From Litomosoides sigmodontis (taxonomy: Eukaryota > Nematoda > Chromadorea > Rhabditida > Onchocercidae), in the NCBI GenBank assembly GCA_963070105.1, contig OY718807.1:7851983-7915982 (forward strand): 64,000 nt of DNA, written 5' to 3'. A program made the position numbers and the translations under genes. Below are positions 1 through 12,700 of this stretch, one piece after another. The notes below the pieces were generated by a model. The model was given only the letters and a program-made list of their open reading frames with translations, was not told where the DNA came from and searched no databases. How positions within the stretch are numbered: the stretch's first letter is position 1; every line of letters starts with the position of its first letter.

Positions 1-1018
<1,018 letters not shown>

Positions 1019-1484
1019 ATTATTACTATTAATTATGCCACTAAGCTCTTTTCGGCATTTTCTCTTTGCAAAAGATTTTTTTTTATTAACATTTTTACAA
1101 ATTCTAAAAATAGACCATTCTAGAAATAATTGCTTCTTCTTACCGAAGCTAAAAGAAAGTAATAATAAAATGAAAATGTCAGTCGGCTGACATTTCACAT
1201 TTTGCTAAGTGAAAAACAAGCATTTCAACCCAACTATATTGATTTTTTGAAATTCATTAATTTCTTTGTTAGCTAACATTTTCTATGTTGAAAATATCTA
1301 TAATTATATCTGTAATTCATATTGATATTTAGATGAAAAATCGAAAAGTTTAGAAAAATTATGTGAATTTTTGTTTCCAAAGAAAAACTGCTTAATGACT
1401 AATGTCTTAGGTTATTTTAGGAAAAGTTTTAAATCTAACAGTAATCAACGAATTCCAACTCGTTATAACAGTTAAACACAGAAC

Positions 1485-1873
1485 CTTGTGGTACGCAAAG
1501 TATTCCGACAGTTATGCCAGCAATGCTATCTTTGAGAAGATCCGATCCGTTAACATTTGGAAGCCAAGATAGTATCGGAAGTACATGCTTAATTCGATTA
1601 ATAAAGTTATACTGAGTACAACCAGTTACCTTCTTCCTCATTAATTTCCCCAAATTTGCACCAGTTTTAATATAGCCATATTTCAAATCAAATTCCTCCT
1701 ACAACAAACAGTAATAAATTTCTTAACAATTAAATCAAACATAAAAATTCTACTGAAGAGATAGAACTATTAGCAATATGTAAATTTGACAGCTAATAAT
1801 AAATGCTAAACTTGACCTGATTTAAAACAGCTCGTTTGATATTAAAATTTAATTGCTCCGTCTTCACTTCCAT
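1485..1873 (-). CDS. SLC26-family anion transporter (sulfate permease-like), N-terminal part
   Basis: SLC26/SulP proteins are multi-pass membrane exchangers of sulfate, chloride, bicarbonate and related anions. Two coding exons are visible: complement(1817..1873), 19 codons starting with ATG and ending CAG|GTCAAG, and complement(1485..1698), ending CACAAG|GTTCTG in phase 1. The joined N-terminus has the family features: a short leader ending RAVLNQ-EEFDLKYGY, then VLPILSWLPNV and SIAGITVGILCVPQ, which match the 'lP.l.WLP.Y....l..DiiaGltvgi..vPQG' start of the transport domain. The next exon should start by completing Gly and encode the first transmembrane span. I do not find it between 1022 and 1484, so it lies beyond the left microsatellite or outside the window. 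The 1022-1484 stretch shows no other feature. Family call is secure; subtype is not. Confidence 0.8.
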
Positions 1874-3876
1874 ACTCTCGCCAGCATACGATTTCCCAAT
1901 TCAATTCATCACAACACTTCCTCTGTTAACAGTTCATCATTATTAATGTCACATTTGCATTATTACATTTGTGCAATATAAGTAAACAAACATAATGCAT
2001 TTGTAAACATGCGCTATTTAGCGCAATTTGCATTTAATCTGCGCAATTTGCAAACATCTTTTACAACATATACTTTCATGCATGTGTACATTTTTTTAAA
2101 AATTTCGACGTCACGTTGAAGTGAAACGATGGAGGAGAAAGACAAAGACAATCGATGAATTAATTATCCACAACACGTTTGTGTTGGAGGAATGAAATGA
2201 AAAATTGAAATTAGCACGCATTTTAGAAGATTTTTACGAATGCTTCTTGCAAGTTGAACTTTTTGTTGTCGCTAACAACAAAACAAACAGTTAAACATTA
2301 TATACTTTTTCGCACACGCACACGCACACGCACGCACGCGCACACAACTGGCTGTAACACCTGTTCCGCTGTTTCAAAGTATAACAATGTAATGAGTTCT
2401 AATTGAAATACAACTGAGAAAAGAATAAATTTAAAATGTGAAAAAAACAATAGCAATTAAAAGTTGGTGCTTAAGTTTGACACTGATAACTTAGACAATT
2501 ATTCATGCAAATGTTAAAAATATGCATTTTATCAGCCGAGCATTTAAACTGACTAAGCTATACAACTTTACGTAAACATTGCATAACTTAAGGGGTCGAT
2601 GATATAAAGTTGTGCTTTTGAAAAACGACAAGTTATCCAAACTTTTACTGACCGATGTTTGACCAACGGTTTTCATATTATAATGTCCTCTCATATTGAT
2701 AAAAGTGATAATTCCCTTTATTCCAAATGTTTCGATTATGATGAAGAAGGATAGGAATATGCTGCTTATTACCACGTGAGGTATGCATGCAAAATTTGAA
2801 TATCAGGAAAAAAAAAATTATTGAGAATTTCCAAGTTATCTAAACAACAACTAGTTGTCACTCAATCGAAATCATTTATAAAAATGATGATAGGACATCA
2901 GACGTACGTTAAAATTCAGAAAACGTCAGTTTAGCGCGCTGACCAAAATCGAAAAAAAAAAACCATCCGCAAATCAATTCTAAGAGAGCGAAACGAATAC
3001 ACTCACATTCGCTAAAATATTTTCTTCTTTAATGCGGTAGAGCAATTCCCAAATTTTTTACCTGTACTTTCCTACTCAAAAATACTTTGCCTCAAACTGC
3101 TTTTAAATGAGTTTTAACTGAATTTTGGAACTTCTCTCTTTTTTCCATTATGATAGATTGTCATAAAATTATTTGCATTCGCATTTCGTCATCAACAGGT
3201 AAATTAGATCAGCTTAGCATAGTACATAAATGATAAATGACGAAGATACTGGATCTAACAGTCCGATAAAACGTTCACTTTTGTTTTTTTCCTTCCTTCC
3301 GAAACTATCTAACCTCCACAAAATCTTTAACATCAATATTTTAAAACTCTTGGCTGTTCATGAAACAATGTATGGAAAGCAATTTATAGCAGAAAGCAGT
3401 TTTAATAATACAATTTACTACATATTGCGCACGTATCACACTTCATTTGCATGTTATGATGATGAAATGCATGTTAGCTGACTCACTAAAAATAACATTG
3501 TAGCATTACGAAAAACGGGAGCTTTTTGGTACCCACGCAAAATCAAACAAAATGGAAAGTTGGTGGAAAGCACTTCATTAGTGAAAATATTGGAGTATAA
3601 AATTTATAGCACCCAATGCTTTTGAAAAAAAAAAAGCACAGCATTGAACGAATGAAAGAGACAAATAGCTGTTCCGAGGAAGAAAGAAGTGTAGAAGTTC
3701 AGCTTCCGAAAGACTATGTGTAAAAAATGCAACCAGTTCTCACAAACAAAGTTCTAAGTTCACTCTTTAGTGTCTACTAGATCAAGTAAATATAAGCATG
3801 ACCCGACAGAAGTTACAATTTTGGTAGAAATTTGAAGAGAAAATGGCATGATAATGAATGTTAATACATAAGTACA
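1874..3876. other. Intergenic, AT-rich; no supported gene
   Basis: This lies between the start of the SLC26 gene and the 3' end of the taxilin gene, so it should hold the SLC26 promoter. It has a short CACACG-type repeat near 2314-2346. Open frames at 2503-2775 (-) and 3230-3481 (+) lack convincing splice sites or recognisable protein features. Confidence 0.5.
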
Positions 3877-6234
3877 TCACTGGTTATTAGGAATTTGAGA
3901 TTTTAAAGTGCGACACAAATTTTGCAGTTGTTGCAACTGTCGTTCTTTTAATGCGCACAAATCTTCACATTCTTTAACTTTCAAAGTTGCGGCTGCCAAA
4001 GCCCTGAAATGATGATTTTGCTTGGGAAATGGAATACAAATAAGATGGATTTCTTACCTTTGTGTAAATAAGATGGATTTTTTTCCTACATTTTGGCAAA
4101 GCAAAAAAAATTCATTATACTTCCAGGTCCAGATTAGAGAAGCATTGAAGTTTTTCTAAAGCTATTCGAAGCGGTTGCTTCCTCAAGCTATATCAAGAAT
4201 AGAACTTACTGAGCAGTCTCGTCATACTTCATTTTCCACTTCCGCGCATCCTTCTCTACTTTAATAACATTCGCATTCATTCGCTCCATTTCGCGACGGA
4301 ATTTATCAAATGTTTCATTTGAATTGTTTAGACTTAAATGTAGCTCATTATATTTCTTCGTATATTTATTAATTTGTTCACGCATTACTTTCTCCCCTTC
4401 GAGCACTTCCTTTACTTTTTGTTCACGAGCTAGCAGCTGGAAATAGAAGAAATATAAGGACCTTTGTTAATTCTTTCTGTATAAATGCTTACTGCAGTCA
4501 GTTGACTAGCAAAGAACAGACAAAACTACTTAAAGTTGGCTAGTTAACGAGGAACACAAAAAATCCACCTAATGTAATAATTACAAAATGAATTACTTCT
4601 CACAAGCTATCCAGAAAGCTATCTAGAAAACAAACAGGAGGATCGAAAAATAGAAAATCTAAAAGTTTTTTCCTTTGGATCAAGCATTCCGGGAAAAAAG
4701 AACTCTGGTGAATTCTGGTGAAATAATCTCCCTTCATAAATTCTAATAAAGTACGCAGAGAACCTCGCTTTGTAATTGCAGTTTCTCCTGCACACATTTC
4801 TGTGTATCTAGTGCAGCAGCCTTAAGCTTTGTTTTATATAACTCCACTTCCATATCACGAGCTGCTGTCAGCTTCTCATAATATTCCGCCTTCTGCAATA
4901 AATTGCATTTACAATGGCATAAAACGGTGCAACACATTTAACAGAGTAACTGGTCATAGTACTTAAATATTACCTGAAATTTCATGTGTTACTTTTGGTA
5001 TAATCTTTCTTAAGAAATCAGTCTCAATCAACGAAAATTGACTCGTTAATCGAGAACACCAACATATGATGATGATTAATCTGCGGAAATATTTTGGACA
5101 TACTTCAGCAAATTGCTTGGAGAGCTCAGCAACTCTGTCCTCATATTCTCGCGCCAAAATTTTCAGTTTCTCCGACAGCACTGCGTTGTCGTTCGTAAGT
5201 TTTTCAGATGTTTCTCGTCCCGATTCCATCGATTTCTGCAACAAATAACAATAAATTTCTAGTAACAAAAAACAAGCAAGAAAAGCAATAAATTTACAGT
5301 AAGCGAGTAATTACTATATAGGCGTGGAGGAAATTCAGAATTCCTAACCTTCCTACTCTGTCACTAAATTCTGTGAAGGCATTTCCACCTCAAAATGTTA
5401 TTTACCTGAATTCCAGTCAATGATTCCTTGAACTGTTCAATCATATCTTTACGATTTCTTTCCAATTCACGCAATCTTTCCACATGTTCTTCATGTGCTT
5501 TCCGCTGTGCCTTTTGCATTTCTCGACACAAATTTTCTAATTTTGATTTTGCTAGTTCGGTCTTCATCAATACTCCCTCAACTGTTTCCACTTTTTTGGT
5601 TAGCTACAATGAGATATAAATAGATATCTCGGCAACAGTTTGTTTATGTTATATTTTTAGCATTTACATTCCTACTTTCGAAAGAAGATAGCGCTCACTT
5701 TCTCCCAAATCACTTAAAGAATTGTTTCAAAAAAATTTCAAAAGGAAACAAAAATTTACAAGAACGAACTGCAATAGTGCATGTAAGCTAGACGAAAGTG
5801 TTATTACTCAGTAAAGTGGAAGAAGTAACAAGATTAGAGATGCACTTAATTCTTCTAAATGTGCTAATATCATTTAATGTATGAGAAAATCTTAAGATTC
5901 AACAACTGTTTCTCACCAATTCATTCTGCTTCTTTAGACCGGTGGACATTTTCTGCACCTTTGATAATTCCTCAACTTTGCTTGCCAGGGTAGTCTTTTC
6001 TTCTTCCGTTGCTAAAACTCGTTCCATCAACGCCTTCACCAATTCTTCGCCTTCTAAACATCGCCCGATACTTTCCAATTCATTTCTCACGTCTGCAATT
6101 TTTAAATTTTCAATTATTTTTCCAAACTATTTTGTCATAAAGGAAAAAAAATATGGACAGAATAAAATGCAAAAGAAAGACAAAAAAAGACAAGAGTAAC
6201 CTGTCTTCCGAGCCGAAGTCATTTTTTGAGTCAT
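3877..6234 (-). CDS. Taxilin family coiled-coil protein
   Basis: Taxilins are cytosolic coiled-coil proteins that bind syntaxins and act in vesicle traffic. Seven exons join in phase: complement(3877..4003, 4210..4436, 4764..4892, 5104..5235, 5406..5603, 5917..6092, 6201..6234), giving 340 residues. Family marks in order: KSKLENLCREMQ in exon 3 (the taxilin 'SKLE.LCRELQ'), LKILAREYEDRVAEL in exon 4, LLAREQKVKEVLEGEK and MREQINKYTKKYNEL in exon 6, then NSNETFDKFRREMERM and KVEKDARKWKMKYDE, close to 'SNEVF..FK.EMEKM.KK.K.LEKE...W..R'. The last exon has LQNLCRTLK, matching 'LEKLCRALQ'. The whole protein is predicted helical. It is shorter than human alpha-taxilin because it consists of little beyond the conserved domain. 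The start (MTQKMTS) is the first in-frame ATG; an earlier 5' exon is not excluded. Confidence 0.9.
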
Positions 6235-8415
6235 TTTTCTCGACGTTCAACTCTCATACAGAACAGAAAGCTCGTAAATAAATGAAGAGGTGATTAGCCA
6301 GATGAATGTGTAATTAAGTGGACAAATGCTTTCTGAGTTTGGGTAGAGTGACCGCACGCAATGTAGGCGGAAAGACTAAGATCGTTGACCACAGTACTGC
6401 TGCAAATCTGTGACAGTCCATTCAAGGAAACTCTTCAGCCATTAGTTATTGTTGAAGATTGCTTGGGATGTACAAGCTTCCTGTAAAATGCTACAAATGA
6501 TGACAGCCATCAGCATTACCTTGCAATTCCTGATTTTCTTTTTTTTTTTTTTTATGAAATCATCAATGCAACAAATTGCTTGATAATGATACCTTGACCT
6601 TTCCTGAGTTAGGAGTTATAGCATTAATATCATCCCATTCAATCAATAAATTTCAGTTTAGTAATTTGAAACGTACGCCTAACTTGCAACAAAAGAAGGA
6701 AAGACCACAGCAAGTACCACTGCTTGTAACGCAATCTTCACAGATTACACAATGTCGAACTATTTCACTCATTCGACGGCCAACACTAAGCATCCAACCA
6801 TCCAGACACCATTGCAGATCCTCCAACCGCACTCACCTCAACAGCCATGCTTCAATTTTAGCTTATTCAAGTTCAACCGCAGAATACTTCTCGGCCTAAC
6901 CGCTGCTGCAGCCTGACTGTCGCCTGAACTGTTTTCCGTACAGCGGTATTGGCGCTTTGATCTGTGGTGCGGCACCGTTATTGTCCAGCTCTTGATAGTA
7001 CGGTCCAAGATATTTATTATCACGTGAAATGTTAAAGTGCAAAAGGATATGTGATTCCACGTACAGTTCCAATCCTTAATAAAATTATTAATCTATTGAC
7101 TAATTAGTGCGAATAAGTGGGGTGAGGTTGAAGTTAGCTTCTTAGATGCTTCATAAATTTCAATATGAGCAGAAGAGCTAATATGATTTTATCGAATTAA
7201 CAATCTGAAATGATGATTACCGTAAATGTTTTCGAAACACTCTGTTAAAACATGCTGTCTTTATTTCCTTAAGTTCTTTTCCTTCAATACCACTTGACAT
7301 ATTCAAACAAGAAGTCATTTACAGATAATTTTAAAAGGTCATTTGAAAAAAAAATACTGGAACTTCTTGACGAAGTTTTGTGGTGGAAAGTTGTTGGATT
7401 AAATCAAATTATTTATTTTCAAATTATATATAAAATGAATGAAATTTGCTGATCAACAAAAGAAAAATTTTAATGCAAAAAGTTGCTTTATAGGTGAAAA
7501 TAATGATTTTAACATTTTTATCAAACAAAAAAATGTGGAATTTCATGATATTAAAAAGCAATACAGACAAGAAGACAACAGTGGGAATGTGTGAAGATTT
7601 ATCATATAAAATTAATTTCATTTAACTCGCTTTTGGAATTTACTCCATTCGTCAAATGCTAAATTTATTCATCCAAAAGTTTCACCTGTGATGATTGTTA
7701 TTAAAATATGCTGATAGTGATATTATTATTTATTATTACAATTACAGTAGTATGAATTATCATAACCGCTATTATTATTATTGTTGTTGTTAATTATTAT
7801 TATCGCTATTATCGTAATAATAATTATTAATTATTATCATTCTTACTATTAATTACTATATTATTATTGGAACGATTTCCAATTATCAAATGAAATTTAC
7901 AAAGTTATTCAGTGAATAATGTTGAAAATCACTAACTTAATCTAACAGATTTGCATTTTATTTGTACTTAGTCTACAATTTTAAACAAACTAAGAAATTC
8001 AAATATCACAAGTGAAATTAGACCAACAAACGCAAAGATAAGAATTAGACAGAAATGGTGAATAACAGTCTAGGAAAAATTGGTAAATTCCACCAATACT
8101 GTTAGGCAAAACTTCTAAATGGTGGTTTAAAATTGAAATTATTGAAAATGTTGTAGTTCAGTAACATGGATCTCGAGTTTCAACAAGTTAGTTTTTTCAA
8201 AAGTTAATTCCAAAAGTTAATTTTCGAAATCAAAATTTCAAAAGTTAATTTTTTTTTGCTCTTCTTTTATTCAAATATAACTTTTGTTTCGTTGTCCTAT
8301 GATATCACATATTCATCTTATTAGTAACGTCACCATTAATTCGTGAAATTATCAGCGAGAGAATGTTGACTAAATAAGGCAAAGAAGTAACTATTAGGTT
8401 CAATTTGATGTTTAA
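6235..8415. other. Intergenic, AT-rich
   Basis: This is the region upstream of the taxilin start and of the right-hand gene. Apart from the short candidate frame at 6896-7075 it shows only A/T runs and an imperfect TTA/TTG-rich stretch near 7719-7870. Confidence 0.5.
6896..7075 (-). CDS. Candidate terminal exon, unknown protein
   Basis: A 59-codon frame with no ATG ends in TAG at 6898-6896. It is richer in G and C than its surroundings and reads like a protein tail: SRDNKYLGPYYQELDNN, then KAPIPLYGKQFRRQSG and a short CSSG end. No good acceptor is visible at its 5' edge and a second frame is also open here. I do not recognise a family. It could be the last exon of an unseen gene, a small peptide precursor, or chance. 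Confidence 0.2.
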   Translation of the reverse strand, partial: GLELYVESHILLHFNISRDNKYLGPYYQELDNNGAAPQIKAPIPLYGKQFRRQSGCSSG

Positions 8416-9048
8416 ATTCGCACTCTCACTGTACGTCGATTCGGAGACGTTGCAGGAAGTGGAGAAGACGAACGTCAGGTCAATCCTGCCCATTTACCGA
8501 TCACAAACGTTGCAGGGAGAGGAGGAGGAGAAGACGAACGTCAGGTCAATCCTGCCCATTTACCGATCACAAACGTTGCAGGGAGAGGAGGAGGAGAAGA
8601 CGAACGTCAGGTCAATCCTGCCCATTTACCGATCACAAACGTTGCAGGCAGAGGAGGAGGAGAAGACGAACGTCAGGTCAATCCTGCCCATTTACCGATC
8701 ACAAACGTTGCAGGGAGAGGAGGAGGAGAAGACGAACGTCAGGTCAATCCTGCCCATTTACCGATCACAAACGTTGCAGGGAGAGGAGGAGGAGAAGACG
8801 AACGTCAGGTCAATTCTGCCGTTTACCGACCACAAGTGGATGTATTTCAGTGCCTGCGCGAATTCGACAATCACAGCATGCTGCTGCTGAGATTGTCGTT
8901 GGTTGCCAATTTCCGTTCACATTACGTAGCATATCAAAACTCCGATATTTCTGCTGACATTTTCCCCAACCTGAAATTAATCAGAGAGGACATGGATGTG
9001 TGTACGTACGGATGCGTATCTGTTATTAACAGTACACTGAACGATTAA
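8416..9048 (+). CDS. Unknown protein, 3' coding part with repeat domain
   Basis: One frame is open for 210 codons from 8416 (behind a TAA) to the TAA at 9046-9048, without an early ATG, so at least one 5' exon is missing. The first two thirds is a six-copy repeat (see 8447-8836) read as units containing GRGGGEDERQVNPAHLPITN. The unique tail looks like real protein: VYRPQVDVFQCLREFDNH, LRLSLVANFRSHYVAYQNS, ADIFPNLKLIREDMDVC and a final VINSTLND. An AATAAA signal near 9115-9120 fits a rightward 3' end. A competing frame with ATG at 8408 also spans the repeat and ends at 8890, but it does not read into the tail. Family not recognised. Confidence 0.45.
   Translation: MRTLTVRRFGDVAGSGEDERQVNPAHLPITNVAGRGGGEDERQVNPAHLPITNVAGRGGGEDERQVNPAHLPITNVAGRGGGEDERQVNPAHLPITNVAGRGGGEDERQVNPAHLPITNVAGRGGGEDERQVNSAVYRPQVDVFQCLREFDNHSMLLLRLSLVANFRSHYVAYQNSDISADIFPNLKLIREDMDVCTYGCVSVINSTLND
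8447..8836 (+). repeat. 66-bp GC-rich minisatellite, six units
   Basis: Units start at about 8447 (60 bp, missing six bases), 8507, 8573, 8639, 8705 and 8771 (last unit one base short and degenerate). The middle copies are nearly identical; the third full unit has one visible base change (GGCAGAG for GGGAGAG). All three forward frames are open across the array. Each unit carries an acceptor-like GTTGCAG and a donor-like CAG|GTCAAT. Confidence 0.95.
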
Positions 9049-9403
9049 TGCTTAGAAAAGAAAGGAAAGAAAAAAAAAACTTTGACGAAAGTAAGTTAAT
9101 AAGATATGTTCAATTAATAAATTTTACTCAGAATTTGAAAAGTTTGCTTTTTCCCTCTTTTTTTTTGGAAACATTTAAATTATCAATTAAATTGATACGT
9201 TGGAAAACGTATCAATTAAATTGATACGTTGATTTCGACAATCATCATTCCAAGGATAAATCGATTACAAAAATTATAATTATCTATCATATCCTTTCAT
9301 CTATCTCTTCCATCCTTCATCTCCTCCTCTCTTCTCCCTCTAAGAAAAAGAAGGGGGAAAAAAAAGAACAATCTAGTTTCGCCTAAATTACTTGTTGAAA
9401 AAT

Positions 9404-9720
9404 GAGTCTTCCCGCATCAATGCAATTTATCCATTTCGAAATTTTATTTTAAATAAAATCGATTAATTTAAACATTATGAACAACTAAACAAACGAATTT
9501 TTTTTTCGAATTTCTTTCTTTCTGTTTTCCTTTTTTGATTGAAAAAAAAAATGAATTACAAAAATCAGGTTATCACGTATCTTTTGTCTGATAGGGTGAA
9601 GGTGAAAAAAAAACACTGAGTCTTCCCGTATCAGTACAATTCATTCATTTCGAAATTTTATTTTAAATAAGAGCGATTAATTTAGATATTATGAACAACT
9701 AAACGAACGAATTTTTTTTT
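9404..9720. repeat. Direct duplication, two 103-bp copies (9404-9506 and 9618-9720)
   Basis: Both copies begin GAGTCTTCCCG and end ACGAATTTTTTTTT, have the same length and differ at about 11 positions by hand count (near 90% identity). They lie 111 bp apart in the convergent 3' region between two genes. The right copy ends exactly at the stop codon of the leftward gene and supplies its 3' flank, including a minus-strand AATAAA near 9660. Confidence 0.85.
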
Positions 9721-12700
9721 TCAAATTTTAAGAAGTATAAAGAAGCAATATGATGCATTACCGGATAGACAATGACCTTCATTTTCTTTGGAACAAACAA
9801 GTTCATTGATTAAAGGCGGAAAATAATCGGGTGGCAATTTGCGCCAAGTCCAACACGTACTACAAAGCGCAATCATATTCTCATCATCTACTTCACCATG
9901 TCGTACGCACGATATCGTATAGCGTATTCCTGAAATGCAGTATAGCATCAAAGATGTTTACATAGTTTAAGTTTACTAAAACTGTACTGAAAGGTATTTT
10001 TATCACTAATAAACACTTCTCCAAACACGTTGCAGCCAATTATTGTATTCATTTCAACAACTACCTAGATTAATCTAAGCATTAAGTTAGGTTCAGTTAG
10101 ACTTGAAAAATGACTTGAAAATTTTCAAAAAGAAAAATAGAATTTCATGCATGCTATGTTAGATAACAGAGCAGGCTATAATTTTTTTTTTTAAAAGAAA
10201 TTTAAACAATTTTAAACAATCTTTATGGTGCTGCAATTAATAGTTAGGAATGTACTAGGAATAATAACTATTTAAGAATGCTCCTAATTAAAAAAATGAT
10301 TGTAACATTTTGCTGATAATTGAAATCTAATAGAAGAGTAGAAGAAATAAGTGCTTAGTAGAAAGTAAAATAAATTTAAAGTTAAAATGTAATGGGGCTT
10401 GCAAGGAACCTAGAACAGGTGGATCGGCTTTTCTTTTAACTTTCCTCTTGCTATGCTCATGCATTTGTTGCCAATTCTGCGTTTCCGTAAGGTCATGCGT
10501 ATGTCCCGAACTTCCCAAATCACTCTGATTTGGTGATTTGCGCTCCGTCTTTTGCACTGTGTCGGTGAAATCAAAGGTAGGAAACCATGGTTGTTGTATT
10601 ATTTGCTGTAAAAGCATCAAATGCTGTCATTAGCACTACTCTTCAAACCACCCAATAGAAAAGCATTTCACTCCATTATCAATTCACTCAGTGCATAATT
10701 TAGGAATTTCAAACCTGCGCGAGTTGTTGCGGTTGAAAAAATGGAAATTGAAATTGCTGTTGTTGATGATGAGGGAATACAAATTGATGAGATAGTGATG
10801 GTGGTGGTGGTGGTGGTGGTGGTGGAGGTGGTGGTGGTGGTGGTAGTAGTTGTGATGGTGGTGGTAGTGGTAGCTGCTGAGCGGCTGGCCAAAACCGATG
10901 ATTTCTTCGTGGAGGATAAATCTGTAGAGAGAGAAAGTGAGAGAGAGAGAGAGAGAGAATAAAAAAAGGTTTTATTTAAATAAAATATTTGAAATGAAAT
11001 ATATTAGTAATTACAAGAGCATGACCGTCTCTTCCGCTTCCTTGTCTTCTGCTTCAAAAAACTTCAAAAAAAAGAACAAAATAAAACTACTTTTATAAGA
11101 ATTAGAAAAAAGATTAACAATCTCTCGGTTTTCCTTGACGCACACAATACTTTTTGACACAATTTTTTTCTTGTTAAATATTAGAATTAAAAAAAAATTA
11201 AAATTACATGAATATTTTTCCGCTATTAATGCTTATTTCTCAAATTGTAAATAAAATGAAATTCTCACAACTCTTTGTCGTCCTAAAATACCAGCATATC
11301 GTAAACCACGCTCAATCAATGTTCTCATATAATACGAAGTTTGCGGTGCATTTGGTATCTGTAAAAGAAATAAATTCCACATACCTATCATCACACTGTA
11401 CTGTAGTTTATTCCGAAAAATAAAATTAAAATTTAGCAGTTGCAATTTCCAGAAAATTTCCAAATTTCCTTTTAATCTTATAAAAAATTCGAAAAAAAAA
11501 ACATGCTATGAACTAACTGAGTATGATTTTAGAAATCGAAGGCTTCGACAATTCCTCGGATCAACAATTCTGGGAAGCGGAATTGAAACATGCAAATCGG
11601 ATGGTACCATTCCAATTTGCTTTATACGTCTGAATAGAATTGCTGCACACGTTTGACATTCCAGTGTTCGGCATGAGAATAATTCAGTATTCTTCAAAAA
11701 AATACTTTTTTTTTTTCTTGTCCAAAAAAATATACAAACAATTATCGGTTATTTCATCAATTTATGGAAAATTCGAAAGTGCGCTAAATTTGAGAAATAA
11801 ATTAGATTTAATTAGATCTATAAACCTTCGTGTGTTACGCTAGGTTAATTCGTTGCTCCACTTAAAAATAAGCGAACAATAAGTGTTAGAAGATTCTTAC
11901 AGCATCTTCGCCATTTATATAAAAAATATTTCAGTCGAATTTAAATATGCAAATATATCATTACAGCAAATGAGTTGTAATATTCGGTTAAATTAGTCAA
12001 CAAATCAGTTGTAATATTAGCATAAATCAGTCTACAAATTACCAATTACTACAATTAACTTAGCTTGAGACATATCATCATTGATTGAAATTACAAGTGC
12101 AATATTTGTTATCGAAAAATATAAATTTATTTTTAGAGCGTTGCATGCGTTTGATTAATTATTGGAGTGTTTTGTGATTGAAGTTGAGATGATTGGAAAC
12201 GATGAAATTGGATCAATTAATTAACGATGATTCATAGGAATATTGAGTAAATAAAGTGCAATTTACGAATTTAACCTTCGTTTCTTTTTTTTTTCCTAGC
12301 AATGAAATTAATTTTTCAATTTTTATTTTAATATTAAATATTTTCCTATTTGCTAGCCAATAACAATCATTCAGTGCTACAGCACACCTCACAGCACGCC
12401 TTTCATTGTTTTTGGTTTTCAAATATTACAATTTTTGCGAAACTTTTAGCGATAAAAAAAAAAAACAAAATAAATTAGTAAAAAGTGACAATACACTTTG
12501 TTGGTGTAATTTCATTTGTCCAACTTTACGCTTATAGTAAGACAATAATTCCCAAATTACGATTTATCATCACACATTAATCAATCACTTCCAAACTGAA
12601 CACCTAACTGTTGAACTTTTTCCCTTCCTCTCTCTTATTTTGCTCAGCTAATTTAACTCAAATGTCAAAGGATACGGTATGATTGTGATCATCAATTTCG

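Noticed and set aside
5428..6199. Plus-strand frames over the taxilin gene
   Set aside because: They are antisense shadows of taxilin exons.
11015..11050. Small exon in the secreted pro-protein (RQGSGRDGHAL frame)
   Set aside because: Its acceptor phase does not match the upstream exon, whereas the flanking exons join in phase 0 without it.
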